From Rhodobacter sp. (GTDB lineage Bacteria; Pseudomonadota; Alphaproteobacteria; Rhodobacterales; Rhodobacteraceae), in contig JASJCA010000032.1 in NCBI GenBank assembly GCA_030066215.1, forward strand, positions 1-47,452: 47,452 nucleotides of DNA, written 5' to 3'. Made by a program: the position numbers and the translations under genes. The notes under the pieces are model-generated. The model was given only the letters and a program-made list of their open reading frames with translations. It made no database searches and was not told the DNA's origin. Of the stretch, positions 8,776 to 17,470 are shown one piece after another. Every line of letters begins with the position of its first letter. Positions within the stretch are counted from its first letter, which is position 1.

Positions 8776-8838
8776 TGCTAGGTCTGGACCGGTTTATCGG
8801 CGTAAGGCCGCGACCAAACTCTCCACAAAAGTTTGATG

Positions 8839-8860
8839 GCAGACTTTCGCGAAAGTCTGC
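8839..8860. repeat. Perfect 22-bp palindrome between soxB and the next gene
   Basis: Positions 8839-8860 read identically on both strands; the half-site is GCAGACTTTCG. Just upstream, AAACT...AGTTT (8817-8835 area) forms a looser dyad. The element lies in the 196-bp gap within the sox gene cluster. It has no T-tract, so it is more likely an RNA hairpin for processing or stability, or a protein-binding dyad, than an intrinsic terminator. Confidence 0.6.
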
Positions 8861-8971
8861 GCGCACATTCAGCCGACCTGTGGCGTCCGTTCGATCCCTT
8901 GGGGCCGACACGCACTTGATCGCTTTGCGCTTGGGCATATTTCACTGTCCAAGACGACTTGAGGGATCGAC

Positions 8972-9157
8972 ATGGACGCCATTCTCCGCCGCCTTCCGAC
9001 CCAGGACAGCCTGCAGGCCCGCGCCCCGGCGCTGGCCGGGCTCGCCTTCGGTGTCGCCGTCATGGTCCTCGGCGGGCTGTTGGTCTCGACGATCTACACC
9101 GGCCAGGGGCTCAGCTACGTGCCCGTCGAGACGACACCGGTCTATCCCAACTTCTAG
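8972..9157 (+). CDS. Small single-pass membrane protein in the sox operon
   Basis: A 61-residue protein not matched to a family. A good Shine-Dalgarno (GAGGGATCGAC then ATG) supports real translation. The first 18 residues are polar or basic (MDAILRRLPTQD...), followed by one hydrophobic helix at about 20-43 (AGLAFGVAVMVLGGLLVST) and a short tail ending TTPVYPNF. By the positive-inside rule the N-terminus would be cytoplasmic. It lies between soxB and soxD, 33 bp before soxD, so it should be co-transcribed. It might anchor or assist sarcosine oxidase or be an unrelated passenger; sequence alone cannot decide. Confidence 0.6.
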   Translation: MDAILRRLPTQDSLQARAPALAGLAFGVAVMVLGGLLVSTIYTGQGLSYVPVETTPVYPNF

Positions 9158-9190
9158 CTCGCGGGACGGCGGCGTCCCGGAAGGACGCCC

Positions 9191-9520
9191 ATGCTGATCC
9201 TGCACTGTCCTTATTGCGGCGTCGATGCCGACGAGACCGAGCTGGCCCCGGGCGGCGAGGCGCATTTGAAACGCTTCGGGCCGGACTCGTCGGACGAGGA
9301 CTTCGAAGGCTACCTGTTCCACCGCGAAAACCCCAAGGGCGTGCATTTCGAACGCTGGCGGCACGCCAACGGCTGCGGCAAGTGGTTCCACGCCGCGCGC
9401 TGCACCACGACGATGGAGGTCTTCGGCACCTATTCCGCGCAACTCACCGAACCGCCGAAGGAGATCTGTGACAAGATCAGCGGCAAGCGGCCCGGCTGGT
9501 CGTGGAGGATCTTCGGATGA
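9191..9520 (+). CDS. soxD: Sarcosine oxidase delta subunit
   Basis: A 109-residue zinc-binding subunit of heterotetrameric sarcosine oxidase. The N-terminal knuckle LHCPYCGVDADETEL provides CxxC, and HANGCGKWFHAARC supplies the further His/Cys ligands expected for the single zinc site. The FxxYLFHRENPKG block and the C-terminal region match the family. The ATG is preceded by GGAAGGAC. Its stop overlaps the soxA start (ATGA), consistent with coupled synthesis of stoichiometric subunits. Confidence 0.95.
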   Translation: MLILHCPYCGVDADETELAPGGEAHLKRFGPDSSDEDFEGYLFHRENPKGVHFERWRHANGCGKWFHAARCTTTMEVFGTYSAQLTEPPKEICDKISGKRPGWSWRIFG

Positions 9521-12500
9521 GCACCCGTCTCGCCTCCGGCGGCCGCCTGCTGGACCGGGCCAAGGCGCTGGAGTTCAGCTTCAACGGCAAGCGAATGACC
9601 GGGTTTCAGGGCGACACCCTGGCCTCGGCGCTTCTGGCCAACGGACAGACCCTGGTCGGCCGGTCGTTCAAATACCACCGCCCGCGCGGGATCGTTGCCA
9701 GCGGGGCGGAGGAGCCGAACGCGCTCGTGAACCTCGGGCAGGGCCCGCGGCACGAGCCGAACCAGCGTGCCACGACGACCGAGCTGTTCGAGGGGCTCAA
9801 GGCCACCAGCCAGAATCACTGGCCGAGCCTGGAATTCGACGTCGGCGTGATCAACAACTACGCGTCGAAATTCCTGCCCGCCGGGTTCTACTACAAGACC
9901 TTCATGGCGCCGCGGCTCGCCTGGAAGCATGTCTTCGAGCCGTTCATCCGGCAATCCGCGGGGCTGGGCCGTGCGCCGAAGGACCGCGACCCCGACACCT
10001 ACGAACATTTCTACGCCCATGTGGACGTGCTGGTGATCGGCGGCGGCATCGCCGGGCTTGCCGCCGCCCGCCAGGCGGGGGCGGCGGGCGCGCAGGTACT
10101 GCTTATCGAACAGACGGCCCATTGGGGCGGACGGGCCCCGGTCGACGGCGCCGAGATCGACGGCATGCCCTCTGAGGCTTGGGTGAGGGACACCGTCGAA
10201 GCGCTTGAAGCGGCAGAGAATATCCGGCTGCGCACCCGCTGCATGGGGGCCGGGGTCTACGACCACGGCTATGTGCTGGCTTACGAACGCCTGACTGACC
10301 ACGACCCGCACGAGGGCTTGCCGCGGCACCGGTTGTGGAAGATCCGCGCGAAACAGGTGGTGACGGCGACCGGCGCCATCGAGCGGCCGCTCAGCTTCGC
10401 CGGCAACGACCTACCGGGTGTGATGCTGGCCTCGGCGGTGCGGGACTACGCGGTGAATTACGGCGTCTCGCCCGGCGACCGGACGGTTGTGGTGACCAAC
10501 AACGACGATGCCTACCGCACGGCGCTTGTGCTGAAGCAGACCGGGCTGGAAGTGCCGGCGATCATCGACGCCCGGTTCGGCAGCGATGGCGAGCTGGTGC
10601 AGGCGGCGAAGGCGGCCGGAATCCGCATCGAATTCGGCCGCGCGGTGGCCAAGGTGAAGGGACGCGCCCGGGTCGAGGGCGTGGCGATGACCACCCAGGC
10701 CGGCGAGGGCGCGGTGCTGGAGGAAATCGCCTGCGACGCGGTGGCGATGTCGGGCGGCTGGTCCCCGGTCGTGCATCTGTGGTCGCATTGCGGCGGCAAG
10801 CTGGTCTGGGACGCGGACCAGGCGCATTTCCGGCCCGATCCGGAGGTGGCGCCGGTCGGCGCCGACGGCCAGGGCTTCGTGCGCGCGGCAGGCATCGCCA
10901 GCGGCGCGATGGGCACCGCCGAGGTGCTGGCCGATGCGGACGCCGCGGGCCGGGCGGCGGCGGAGGCCACCGGCCACAAGAAACGCCGCAAGGCAGCGCC
11001 GAAGGCCGAGCCTGAAAGCCCCGCGCCGATGGCGCCGGTTTGGGTGATGCCGCAGGGCGCAGGCGAGGCCCTTCGGTCCAAGATGTGGCTCGATTTCCAG
11101 AACGACGTGAAGGTGTCGGACGTGGAACTGGCCGCGCGCGAGGGCTTCGAGAGCGTCGAGCACACCAAGCGCTATACCACGCTCGGCATGGCCACCGATC
11201 AGGGGAAGCTAAGCAATATCAATGGCCTGGCGGTGCTTTCTCAGAGCCTCAACCAGGACATCCCGCAGGTCGGCACCACCACCTTCCGCCCGCCCTATAC
11301 GCCGATCTCGATGGGCGCGATCGCGGGCGAGGCGCGCGGCGACATCTTCCAGCCGCTGCGCCGCACGCCGATGCACGACTGGCACGAAGAGAACGGCGCG
11401 CATTGGGAGCCGGTGGGCCATTGGCGGCGGCCCTATTGCTATCAACGGCCCGGCGAGAGCGTCGAGGAGGCGGTGCATCGCGAGGTCAAGAACACCCGGC
11501 AAGCGCTTGGTTTCCTTGACGCTTCGACGTTGGGAAAAATCCTGGTCAAGGGACCGGATGCGGGGAAGTTCCTCGACATGATGTACACCAACATGATGTC
11601 GACGCTGAAGCCCGGGCGCTGCCGCTATGGCCTGATGTGCACCGAGAACGGGTTTCTGACCGACGACGGTGTCGTGGCGCGGATCGATGACGAGACGTTC
11701 CTGTGCCACACGACCAGCGGCGGCGCCGACCGGATCCATGGCCATATGGAAGAATGGATGCAGACCGAGTTGTGGGACTGGAAGGTCTACACCGCGAACC
11801 TGACCGAGCAATACGCCCAAGTTGCCGTAGTCGGTCCGAAAGCGCGCGAGGCACTGGACTTGATGGGCGGCATGGACCTGTCGGCCGAGGCGTTGCCTTT
11901 CATGGGCTGGGCCGTTGGTGAGATCGGCGGCTTCAAGGTCCGGGTCTATCGCATTAGTTTCTCGGGAGAATTGTCCTACGAGATTGCCGTCGATGCGCAT
12001 CGGGGCCGGGCGTTCTGGGATGCGCTGCTGGAGGCCGGCGCCGAATTCGGGGCGATGCCCTACGGCACCGAGGCGCTGCATATCATGCGCGCCGAGAAGG
12101 GCTTCATCATGATCGGGGATGAGACCGACGGCACGGTGATCCCGCAGGACCTGGGCCTCGACTGGGCGATCTCGAAGAAGAAGGATGATTTTCTGGGCAA
12201 GCGGGCGCAGGCGCGAAGCCATATGGTGGACCCGGACCGCTGGCGGCTGGTGGGGCTGGAAACGCTCGACGGCTCGGTGCTGCCCGACGGGGCTTATGCC
12301 AGCGCGGAGGGCAAGAACGCCAACGGCCAGCGCAACGTGCAGGGGCGGGTCACGTCGACCTATTTCTCACCGACCTTGTCGAAGGGCATCGCCATGGGGC
12401 TGGTCAAGCGCGGGCCGGATCGGATGGGCGAGGTGCTGGAATTTCCGAAGATCGGCGGCGAGGCGGTGAAGGCGAAAATCGTCAGCCCGGTCTTCTACGA

Positions 12501-12528
12501 CCCCGAGGGGGAGAAGCAGAATGTCTGA
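9517..12528 (+). CDS. soxA: Sarcosine oxidase alpha subunit
   Basis: A 1003-residue subunit with three visible parts. Residues 1-95 form a ferredoxin-like segment (FNGKRMTGFQGDTLASALLANG). From about 165 there is an NAD-binding FAD/NAD(P) module (VLVIGGGIAGLAAARQAGAAG). From about 610 to the end is a GcvT-like tetrahydrofolate-binding aminomethyltransferase domain (LGFLDASTLGKILVKGPDA, MRAEKGFIMIGDETDGTV). This matches known alpha-subunit architecture, where the GcvT domain captures the sarcosine methyl group as 5,10-methylene-THF. ATG 9517 is chosen because it overlaps the soxD stop as ATGA and follows GGAGGA; an ATG at 9502 is also in frame. The 3' end overlaps soxG by 8 bp. Confidence 0.96.
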   Translation: MSTRLASGGRLLDRAKALEFSFNGKRMTGFQGDTLASALLANGQTLVGRSFKYHRPRGIVASGAEEPNALVNLGQGPRHEPNQRATTTELFEGLKATSQNHWPSLEFDVGVINNYASKFLPAGFYYKTFMAPRLAWKHVFEPFIRQSAGLGRAPKDRDPDTYEHFYAHVDVLVIGGGIAGLAAARQAGAAGAQVLLIEQTAHWGGRAPVDGAEIDGMPSEAWVRDTVEALEAAENIRLRTRCMGAGVYDHGYVLAYERLTDHDPHEGLPRHRLWKIRAKQVVTATGAIERPLSFAGNDLPGVMLASAVRDYAVNYGVSPGDRTVVVTNNDDAYRTALVLKQTGLEVPAIIDARFGSDGELVQAAKAAGIRIEFGRAVAKVKGRARVEGVAMTTQAGEGAVLEEIACDAVAMSGGWSPVVHLWSHCGGKLVWDADQAHFRPDPEVAPVGADGQGFVRAAGIASGAMGTAEVLADADAAGRAAAEATGHKKRRKAAPKAEPESPAPMAPVWVMPQGAGEALRSKMWLDFQNDVKVSDVELAAREGFESVEHTKRYTTLGMATDQGKLSNINGLAVLSQSLNQDIPQVGTTTFRPPYTPISMGAIAGEARGDIFQPLRRTPMHDWHEENGAHWEPVGHWRRPYCYQRPGESVEEAVHREVKNTRQALGFLDASTLGKILVKGPDAGKFLDMMYTNMMSTLKPGRCRYGLMCTENGFLTDDGVVARIDDETFLCHTTSGGADRIHGHMEEWMQTELWDWKVYTANLTEQYAQVAVVGPKAREALDLMGGMDLSAEALPFMGWAVGEIGGFKVRVYRISFSGELSYEIAVDAHRGRAFWDALLEAGAEFGAMPYGTEALHIMRAEKGFIMIGDETDGTVIPQDLGLDWAISKKKDDFLGKRAQARSHMVDPDRWRLVGLETLDGSVLPDGAYASAEGKNANGQRNVQGRVTSTYFSPTLSKGIAMGLVKRGPDRMGEVLEFPKIGGEAVKAKIVSPVFYDPEGEKQNV

Positions 12529-13087
12529 CGTGGTCGCAGCGCTACAGGGCGCGGTCTATGACGGTTTCGCCAAGGTCGAGGCGGCGGGCCCGCGCGGCAT
12601 GATCACGGTGAAGGGCGATCTGGCGGCGAGCGTGCTGAAGAACGCCACGACGGGCGTGGCGGGGGTGGACTTTCCGGGACAGGGCGAGGCGAATTGCGTC
12701 GGCGAAAAAGGCATCTGCTGGATGGCGCCGGACGAGGTGCTGGTCCTGGTGCCCTACGCAGAGGTGCCGGACGCCGTCGGACGGATGGAGAAGGTGCTGG
12801 CGGGCACGCATCACCTGATCGCCAACGTCTCGGATGCGCGGGCTTTGTTCTTCGTGAGCGGATTGGACGCGCGCGAGGTGATCGCCAAGCTGACGCCGGC
12901 GGATGTCTCTCCCAGTGCCTTCCGGCCCGGCCAGTTCCGCCGCACCCGGCTGGCGCAGGTGCCGGCAGCGTTCTGGATGCGCGACGCGGAGACCTTCGAG
13001 GTGATCTGCTTCCGCTCGGTCGCGCGTTATGTCTTCGACCTATTGAAGACTGCGGCGCTGCCCGGGTCGGAGGTCGGGTATTTCTAA
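12521..13087 (+). CDS. soxG: Sarcosine oxidase gamma subunit
   Basis: A 188-residue protein in the position and size expected for the gamma subunit. The sequence has the family's GMITVKGDL, CVGEKGICWMAPDEVLVLVP and HLIANVSDARALFFVSG blocks, which are distantly GcvT-like. It completes the tetramer encoded by soxB, soxD and soxA. It starts 8 bp inside the soxA end, so it is translationally coupled. No tetrahydrofolate genes (purU, folD, glyA) follow within the window; the next gene on this strand is 298 bp away after hairpin-forming DNA. Confidence 0.95.
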   Translation: MSDVVAALQGAVYDGFAKVEAAGPRGMITVKGDLAASVLKNATTGVAGVDFPGQGEANCVGEKGICWMAPDEVLVLVPYAEVPDAVGRMEKVLAGTHHLIANVSDARALFFVSGLDAREVIAKLTPADVSPSAFRPGQFRRTRLAQVPAAFWMRDAETFEVICFRSVARYVFDLLKTAALPGSEVGYF

Positions 13088-13239
13088 GGTGGGCTGGTCT
13101 CAAGCGGAGGCGCGCGTGCCGCGCGCCGCTGGTTTCTCTCGATCTCCGCCTCTGGCTGCGATCGAGTCCGCCCTTTGTGAGGCGACGCGTTGTTGCGACG
13201 GCAGTGCAGGTTGAAGCGGCATATACTTGCTGCTGAGAA

Positions 13240-13335
13240 GTCCGCCTGAGGGCGGACATCCTCAAGCATGAGTCTCGTCTTCAACCCGTCAAGCCCAAGC
13301 CGGGCGGCGCGCGGCTAGCTGAGCCGAGGCTTGAC
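13240..13335 (+). terminator. Hairpins after the sarcosine oxidase operon
   Basis: A 7-bp stem GTCCGCC-TGAG-GGCGGAC occupies 13240-13257. A second inverted repeat pairs GTCAAGCC (13288-13295) with GGCTTGAC (13328-13335). Both lie in the 298-bp gap (13088-13385) after soxG, where I see no gene. Neither has a run of T, so factor-dependent termination or mRNA 3'-end protection is as likely as intrinsic termination. Confidence 0.4.
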
Positions 13336-13385
13336 AGGCGGAAAACGCGACCGCGAAGGTGAAGACGTTCACAGGGGAGGACTCG

Positions 13386-14036
13386 ATGCAGATAGGTGTT
13401 CTGGGAACCGGCATGGTGGGCCGCGCTTTGGCGACTCGGTTGGTGGGGCTGGGCCATGACGTGATGATGGGCAGCCGCGACGCGATGAGCGAGCCGGCGC
13501 AGGACTGGCTTCGCGCGCAGACCGGTACCGCCTCGGTCGGCACCTTTGCAGAGGCGGCGGCGCATGGCGAGCTGGCGATTCTGGCGGTGCGTGGCGACGT
13601 GGCGCTCGACGTGGTGGACCTTGCCGGGGCGACGCCGCTGAAGGCCAAGGTGCTGATCGACGTCTCGAACCCGCTCGATTTCAGCCAAGGCATGCCGCCG
13701 GTACTGATCGCGCATTTGTCAAACACCACCTCGCTGGGCGAGGAGGTCCAAAGGAGGCTGCCGCTGACCCACGTGGTCAAGACGCTGAACACGATGAATG
13801 CCGACGTCATGGTGCATCCCGAGCGCGTGCCGGGGCCGTCGGACGTCTTCGTCTGCGGCGAGGATGCCGGCGCGAAGGCCACGGTCATGAGCCTGCTCAA
13901 AAGCTTCGGCTGGGACGCGCCGATCGACCTGGGCGGCATCTCGGCGGCGCGCGGCACCGAGGCGATGTTGCCGGTCTGGCTGCGGCTCTGGCAGGCGCTC
14001 GGCACCGCCGATTTCAACTTCCGCATCGTGCGCTGA
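13386..14036 (+). CDS. NADPH-dependent F420 reductase-like protein
   Basis: A 216-residue Rossmann protein of the F420-dependent NADP reductase/NpdG-like family (COG2085). The N-terminus MQIGVLGTGMVGRALATRLV is a classic NADP-binding loop followed by GSRD, where the arginine favours NADPH. Then come AEAAAHGELAILAV, KVLIDVSNPLDF and VVKTLNTMNADVM. ATG 13386 follows GGGGAGG at ideal spacing; the upstream in-frame ATG (13359) is less likely. No F420 synthesis gene is present in the window, and most proteobacterial members are probably general NADPH-dependent reductases. The substrate is unknown. Confidence 0.82.
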   Translation: MQIGVLGTGMVGRALATRLVGLGHDVMMGSRDAMSEPAQDWLRAQTGTASVGTFAEAAAHGELAILAVRGDVALDVVDLAGATPLKAKVLIDVSNPLDFSQGMPPVLIAHLSNTTSLGEEVQRRLPLTHVVKTLNTMNADVMVHPERVPGPSDVFVCGEDAGAKATVMSLLKSFGWDAPIDLGGISAARGTEAMLPVWLRLWQALGTADFNFRIVR

Positions 14037-14116
14037 CGGCTTTGGGCTTGACCTTCGGGGCAGGTGCCCTCCATCAAGCGGCAGATTTGCGACCAACCTG
14101 ACAGGGGGACCCCCAC

Positions 14117-14716
14117 ATGGCTTTCGACCTTCCCGATCTTCCCTATGCCCACGATGCTTTGGCCGCCGTCGGCATGTCCCAGGAGACGCTGGAATACCAC
14201 CACGACCTGCACCACAAGGCCTATGTCGACAACGGCAACAAGCTGATTGCCGGAACCGAGTGGGACGGCAAGAGCCTCGAAGAGATCATTGTGGGCACCT
14301 ACGATGCCGGAGCCGTGGCCCAGAACGGCATCTTCAACAACATCAGCCAGCTTTGGAACCACAACCAGTTTTGGGAGATGATGGGGCCGGGCGCCTCTGC
14401 GATGCCGTCGGAACTGGCGTCGGCGATCGCCGACAGCTTTGGCTCGGTCGATGCCTTCAAAGAGCAGTTCACCGCCGCCGGCATTGGCCAGTTTGGGTCC
14501 GGCTGGTGCTGGCTGGTGAAAAACGCCGATGGTGGCCTGGCGGTGACCAAGACCGAAAACGGCGTCAACCCGCTCTGCTTCGGCCAGACCGCGCTCTTGG
14601 GCTGCGACGTGTGGGAGCATTCCTACTACATCGACTTCCGCAACAAGCGCCCTGCCTACCTGGCGAATTTCCTCGACAATTTGGTGAACTGGGAAAACGT
14701 CGCGTCCAGGATGTGA
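14117..14716 (+). CDS. sodB: Superoxide dismutase, Fe-type
   Basis: A 199-residue Fe/Mn-family superoxide dismutase. Metal ligands are visible: the first histidine of EYHHDLHHKAYV (H28), the histidine of LWNHNQFW, and Asp and His in CDVWEHSYYIDF. The glutamine in FNNISQLWNH is characteristic of the iron-dependent form. No signal peptide is seen, so the enzyme is cytoplasmic. An AGGGGGA-rich Shine-Dalgarno precedes the ATG. It is 80 bp after the F420-reductase-like gene on the same strand; an oxidative-stress link with the H2O2-producing sarcosine oxidase upstream is possible but not shown. Confidence 0.96.
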   Translation: MAFDLPDLPYAHDALAAVGMSQETLEYHHDLHHKAYVDNGNKLIAGTEWDGKSLEEIIVGTYDAGAVAQNGIFNNISQLWNHNQFWEMMGPGASAMPSELASAIADSFGSVDAFKEQFTAAGIGQFGSGWCWLVKNADGGLAVTKTENGVNPLCFGQTALLGCDVWEHSYYIDFRNKRPAYLANFLDNLVNWENVASRM

Positions 14717-14894
14717 CCGACAATCCGCGGCGCTTGACGGCAGCGGTTTCACGGCCGGCTGCGATCAGCGCCGCACGGTGGCGTGCCCTATTGCACGCGC
14801 CCTGGCCGGTGCTAGGGCCTGTCAAGAAGCAGCGGCAGCCAGTTGCATTGAGCGGCCCGGCCGACCGGCTGGGCGCCGCAACTGACGCCATCGG

Positions 14895-15452
14895 TCAGGA
14901 CAGGTCCTCACGCAACGCAACCGTCAATTCGGATGGCGAGCCGACCACGCTGACAAAGCTCCGCAGCGACTGATCGGCGAAGCCCTCGGCGATCACATGA
15001 TCGACGAGCGAGATCAGCTTGCCCCAGTACCCTTCTGTATTCAGTAGATAAATCGGCTTGGCGTGCAATGCCAGCTGGCGCCAGGTCAGGACCTCGAAAA
15101 ACTCGTCCAGCGACCCCGCGCCGCCGGGCAGAACAACGATTGCGTCGGAGTTCATGAACATCACCTTTTTGCGCTCGTGCATGTTCTCGGTGACGATGAA
15201 CCGGCCGAGGTCTCGTTTGGCCACCTCGCGGCTCATCAAATGCACCGGGATTACGCCGAAGGTATCGCCCCCCGCCGCTTGGGCTGCTGCGGCCACCGCA
15301 CCCATCAGACCAACATCGCCCGCGCCATAGACCAGCCGCCAGCCTTCGTCGGCCAGCGCCGTGCCGATTTCTTGCGCTGCGGCGCGATAAGCGGGATGCG
15401 CGCCGTCGCGCGCGCCGCAAAAGACACAGATCGAAATCTCCGGCGAACCCAT
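14895..15452 (-). CDS. LOG-family protein (TIGR00730 Rossmann-fold nucleotide hydrolase)
   Basis: A 185-residue member of the LOG family, named after the cytokinin riboside 5'-monophosphate phosphoribohydrolase Lonely Guy. It begins ISICVFCGARDG, then VYGAGDVGLMGAVAAAA, MHERKKVMF and the nucleotide-binding signature VVLPGGAGSLDEFFEVLTW. The PGGxGxxxE motif is intact. The start at 15452 is chosen because AAGGA lies six bases upstream; another ATG five codons further (15467) is possible. Bacterial members hydrolyse nucleoside monophosphates, though many are still annotated as lysine decarboxylases. It is divergent from the LysM gene. The 178 bp between sodB and this gene show no gene. Confidence 0.9.
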   Translation of the reverse strand: MGSPEISICVFCGARDGAHPAYRAAAQEIGTALADEGWRLVYGAGDVGLMGAVAAAAQAAGGDTFGVIPVHLMSREVAKRDLGRFIVTENMHERKKVMFMNSDAIVVLPGGAGSLDEFFEVLTWRQLALHAKPIYLLNTEGYWGKLISLVDHVIAEGFADQSLRSFVSVVGSPSELTVALREDLS

Positions 15453-15550
15453 ATCTTGTCCTTGCATCAATGTGTTTTGACCACAGATACCCGCGTTGAT
15501 ATGGTCGCTCAACCACGGACGCTGCGGCGACGGTGGTCTGGGGGAAACGG

Positions 15551-17395
15551 ATGTTCGCAAAGATCGGATCGCTGTTTGGCGGGGGCGCGGTAAGCGGTGC
15601 CGTGGCTGCGGTTCTGGCCGCCGCAGCCGTTGGCTTGGGCGGCTGGCAACTGACCCGCCCCGCGTCCGACGATGTGCCGCGCACAGTCGCCGCTCCGCCC
15701 GTCGAAGAAGAGGCACCGGTTGCCGAGGAACCAACGGCGGCGGCCCGCCCCGACGCGGAGCCCGCGGTCGAGGTGCCGCCCGAGGAGTTGCCGAGCTTCG
15801 ACGTGGTCCGGGTCGATGCCGAGGGCAACGCCGTCGTCGCTGGCCGCGCCGTGCCGGATTCGGCCGTCAAGGTCTTACTCGACGGCGCCGAAGTGGGCCA
15901 AGCGCCCGCCGACACCGGCGGCAATTTCGTCTCGCTGTTCGTCGTTCCACCGGCAACCCAGCCGCGCACCGTCAGCTTGGTGATGGAAATCGAGGGCAAG
16001 CCGCCCGTGGCCTCGGACGCCACGGTGATCCTTGCGCCCACGCCGCTTGACGCAACGCCCGAAGTGGCGGCGAAATTGACGCCACGGACCCCTGGCTCGG
16101 GCGAAGATGCGGTGGCGCAGACCGAGTCAGGCGGGGACGCGGCCGCCACGTCGACCGTTGACATCGCTGGATCATCGCCGGCGCCACCCGCTGACGCTTT
16201 GGCGCCGGACGGCGCGAATGCGTCTGCCATTGAGGTTACGCAACCGGCGGGCGCCGCGACAGACCCGCCGCGCCAGACATTGGATGACACGGGGGCGGCG
16301 ATTGCGGCCGTTGAAACCGCAACGCTTGAGGATTCCGACGACGCCGCGGTCGTTACCGAAAGCGCGCCAACCGCCTCGGGCGCGGTAGAGGTGCCAGCAC
16401 AAAGCTCGACCCCGGATGGGCGCGCGCAGGCGGAGAGCAGCGTCGCGGATGGCGAAGACCTCGCGCTGGCCGAGACGAACGTCGTGGACGAACCGCCAGC
16501 CAGCCGTGAGATCGCCGGGGAAGACGCTTCTACCACGAGTAACACCTCGACCGAAGCGACGGAAACCGGCCCTAAGGCAGCGGACACGGGAGAGACCGCT
16601 TTAGCCGAGGCCCGCTCCGAGACGACGGACCTCGTGGCGACCGAGATCGGCGGGGAGGATAACGCGCCGGGCTCTCTGGAACCGCCCGGCCAAGACCTCG
16701 CAGCGGCAACTCCGCCCGCCGCGCAGGCGTCAGGTCCGGCGTTGACCGCCGACGCGCCTGGCCTTGAAGCGCCGGACATTTCCGAACCTGATACCGAAGT
16801 CGCGGCGCTCGATTCACCGCCGCGGCCCAGCACGCCACGCGCGCCCTCGGTCCTGTTGGCCGACGATACCGGCCTGCGGGTGCTGCAGCCCGGCGGGCCC
16901 GGGCCAACCAATGTGCAAGCGGTGGTGATCGATACGATCAGCTACGACCCCGAAGGCGAAGTGGCGCTCGGCGGCCGTGGCGTTTCAGGCGGCTTCGTCC
17001 GGGTTTATCTCGACAATCGGCCCATCAAGACCACCGAGATCGGCGTCGACGGCCAATGGCGCACGCCGCTGCCCGAGGTCGACACCGGCGTCTACACCCT
17101 TCGGGTCGACGAAATCGATGCGGCGGGTGTGGTGACCTCGCGCGTCGAGACGCCATTCAAGCGTGAGGAGCCGGCGGTGCTCGCCGCGCTGGAGCCCGCC
17201 GCACCGCCGCCCGCCCCCGGCGAGCCGCCGCGCGCCGAGGTGATCACCGTCCAGCCCGGCAACACGCTCTGGGGCATCGCCAGCGACGCCTATGGCGACG
17301 GCTTCCTCTATGTCCGGGTGTTTCGCGCCAACCGCGACCGGATCCGCGACCCCGACCTGATCTACCCCGGCCAGGTCTTCACCGTCCCCGAGTAG
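15551..17395 (+). CDS. LysM-domain envelope protein with long acidic low-complexity middle
   Basis: A 614-residue protein with a hydrophobic N-terminal segment (about 10-40, Ala/Gly/Val-rich) that should anchor it in the inner membrane or act as an uncleaved signal. Next is an Ig-like beta domain (about 80-165: VVRVDAEGNAVVAGRAVPDS), then some 270 residues rich in Ala, Glu, Thr, Asp and Pro with no predicted fold. A second Ig-like domain follows (VVIDTISYDPEGEVALGG), then a C-terminal LysM domain (ITVQPGNTLWGIASDAYGDG to LIYPGQVFTVPE). LysM binds N-acetylglucosamine polymers in peptidoglycan. ATG 15551 follows GGGGGAAAC; ATG 15533 is in frame but lacks a site. The disordered middle could span the periplasm. 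Confidence 0.85.
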   Translation: MFAKIGSLFGGGAVSGAVAAVLAAAAVGLGGWQLTRPASDDVPRTVAAPPVEEEAPVAEEPTAAARPDAEPAVEVPPEELPSFDVVRVDAEGNAVVAGRAVPDSAVKVLLDGAEVGQAPADTGGNFVSLFVVPPATQPRTVSLVMEIEGKPPVASDATVILAPTPLDATPEVAAKLTPRTPGSGEDAVAQTESGGDAAATSTVDIAGSSPAPPADALAPDGANASAIEVTQPAGAATDPPRQTLDDTGAAIAAVETATLEDSDDAAVVTESAPTASGAVEVPAQSSTPDGRAQAESSVADGEDLALAETNVVDEPPASREIAGEDASTTSNTSTEATETGPKAADTGETALAEARSETTDLVATEIGGEDNAPGSLEPPGQDLAAATPPAAQASGPALTADAPGLEAPDISEPDTEVAALDSPPRPSTPRAPSVLLADDTGLRVLQPGGPGPTNVQAVVIDTISYDPEGEVALGGRGVSGGFVRVYLDNRPIKTTEIGVDGQWRTPLPEVDTGVYTLRVDEIDAAGVVTSRVETPFKREEPAVLAALEPAAPPPAPGEPPRAEVITVQPGNTLWGIASDAYGDGFLYVRVFRANRDRIRDPDLIYPGQVFTVPE

Positions 17396-17470
17396 GGCAC
17401 GAGGGCAATTGAGTGAGCCAAAAGGGCGGGTTTGCCCATTCGGGCGACGTTGGTCATTCCGCGAGGAGCC

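Noticed and set aside
8772..9197. 141-codon plus-strand frame spanning the soxB-soxD gap
   Set aside because: It crosses the palindrome and overlaps the better-supported 61-residue gene in another frame; it has no ribosome site and an Arg/Ser/Pro-rich translation.
14908..16911. Long open frame antisense to the LysM gene and the LOG-family gene
   Set aside because: Ser/Ala-rich low-complexity translation with no motifs, caused by the complementary strand of a GC-rich, low-complexity gene.
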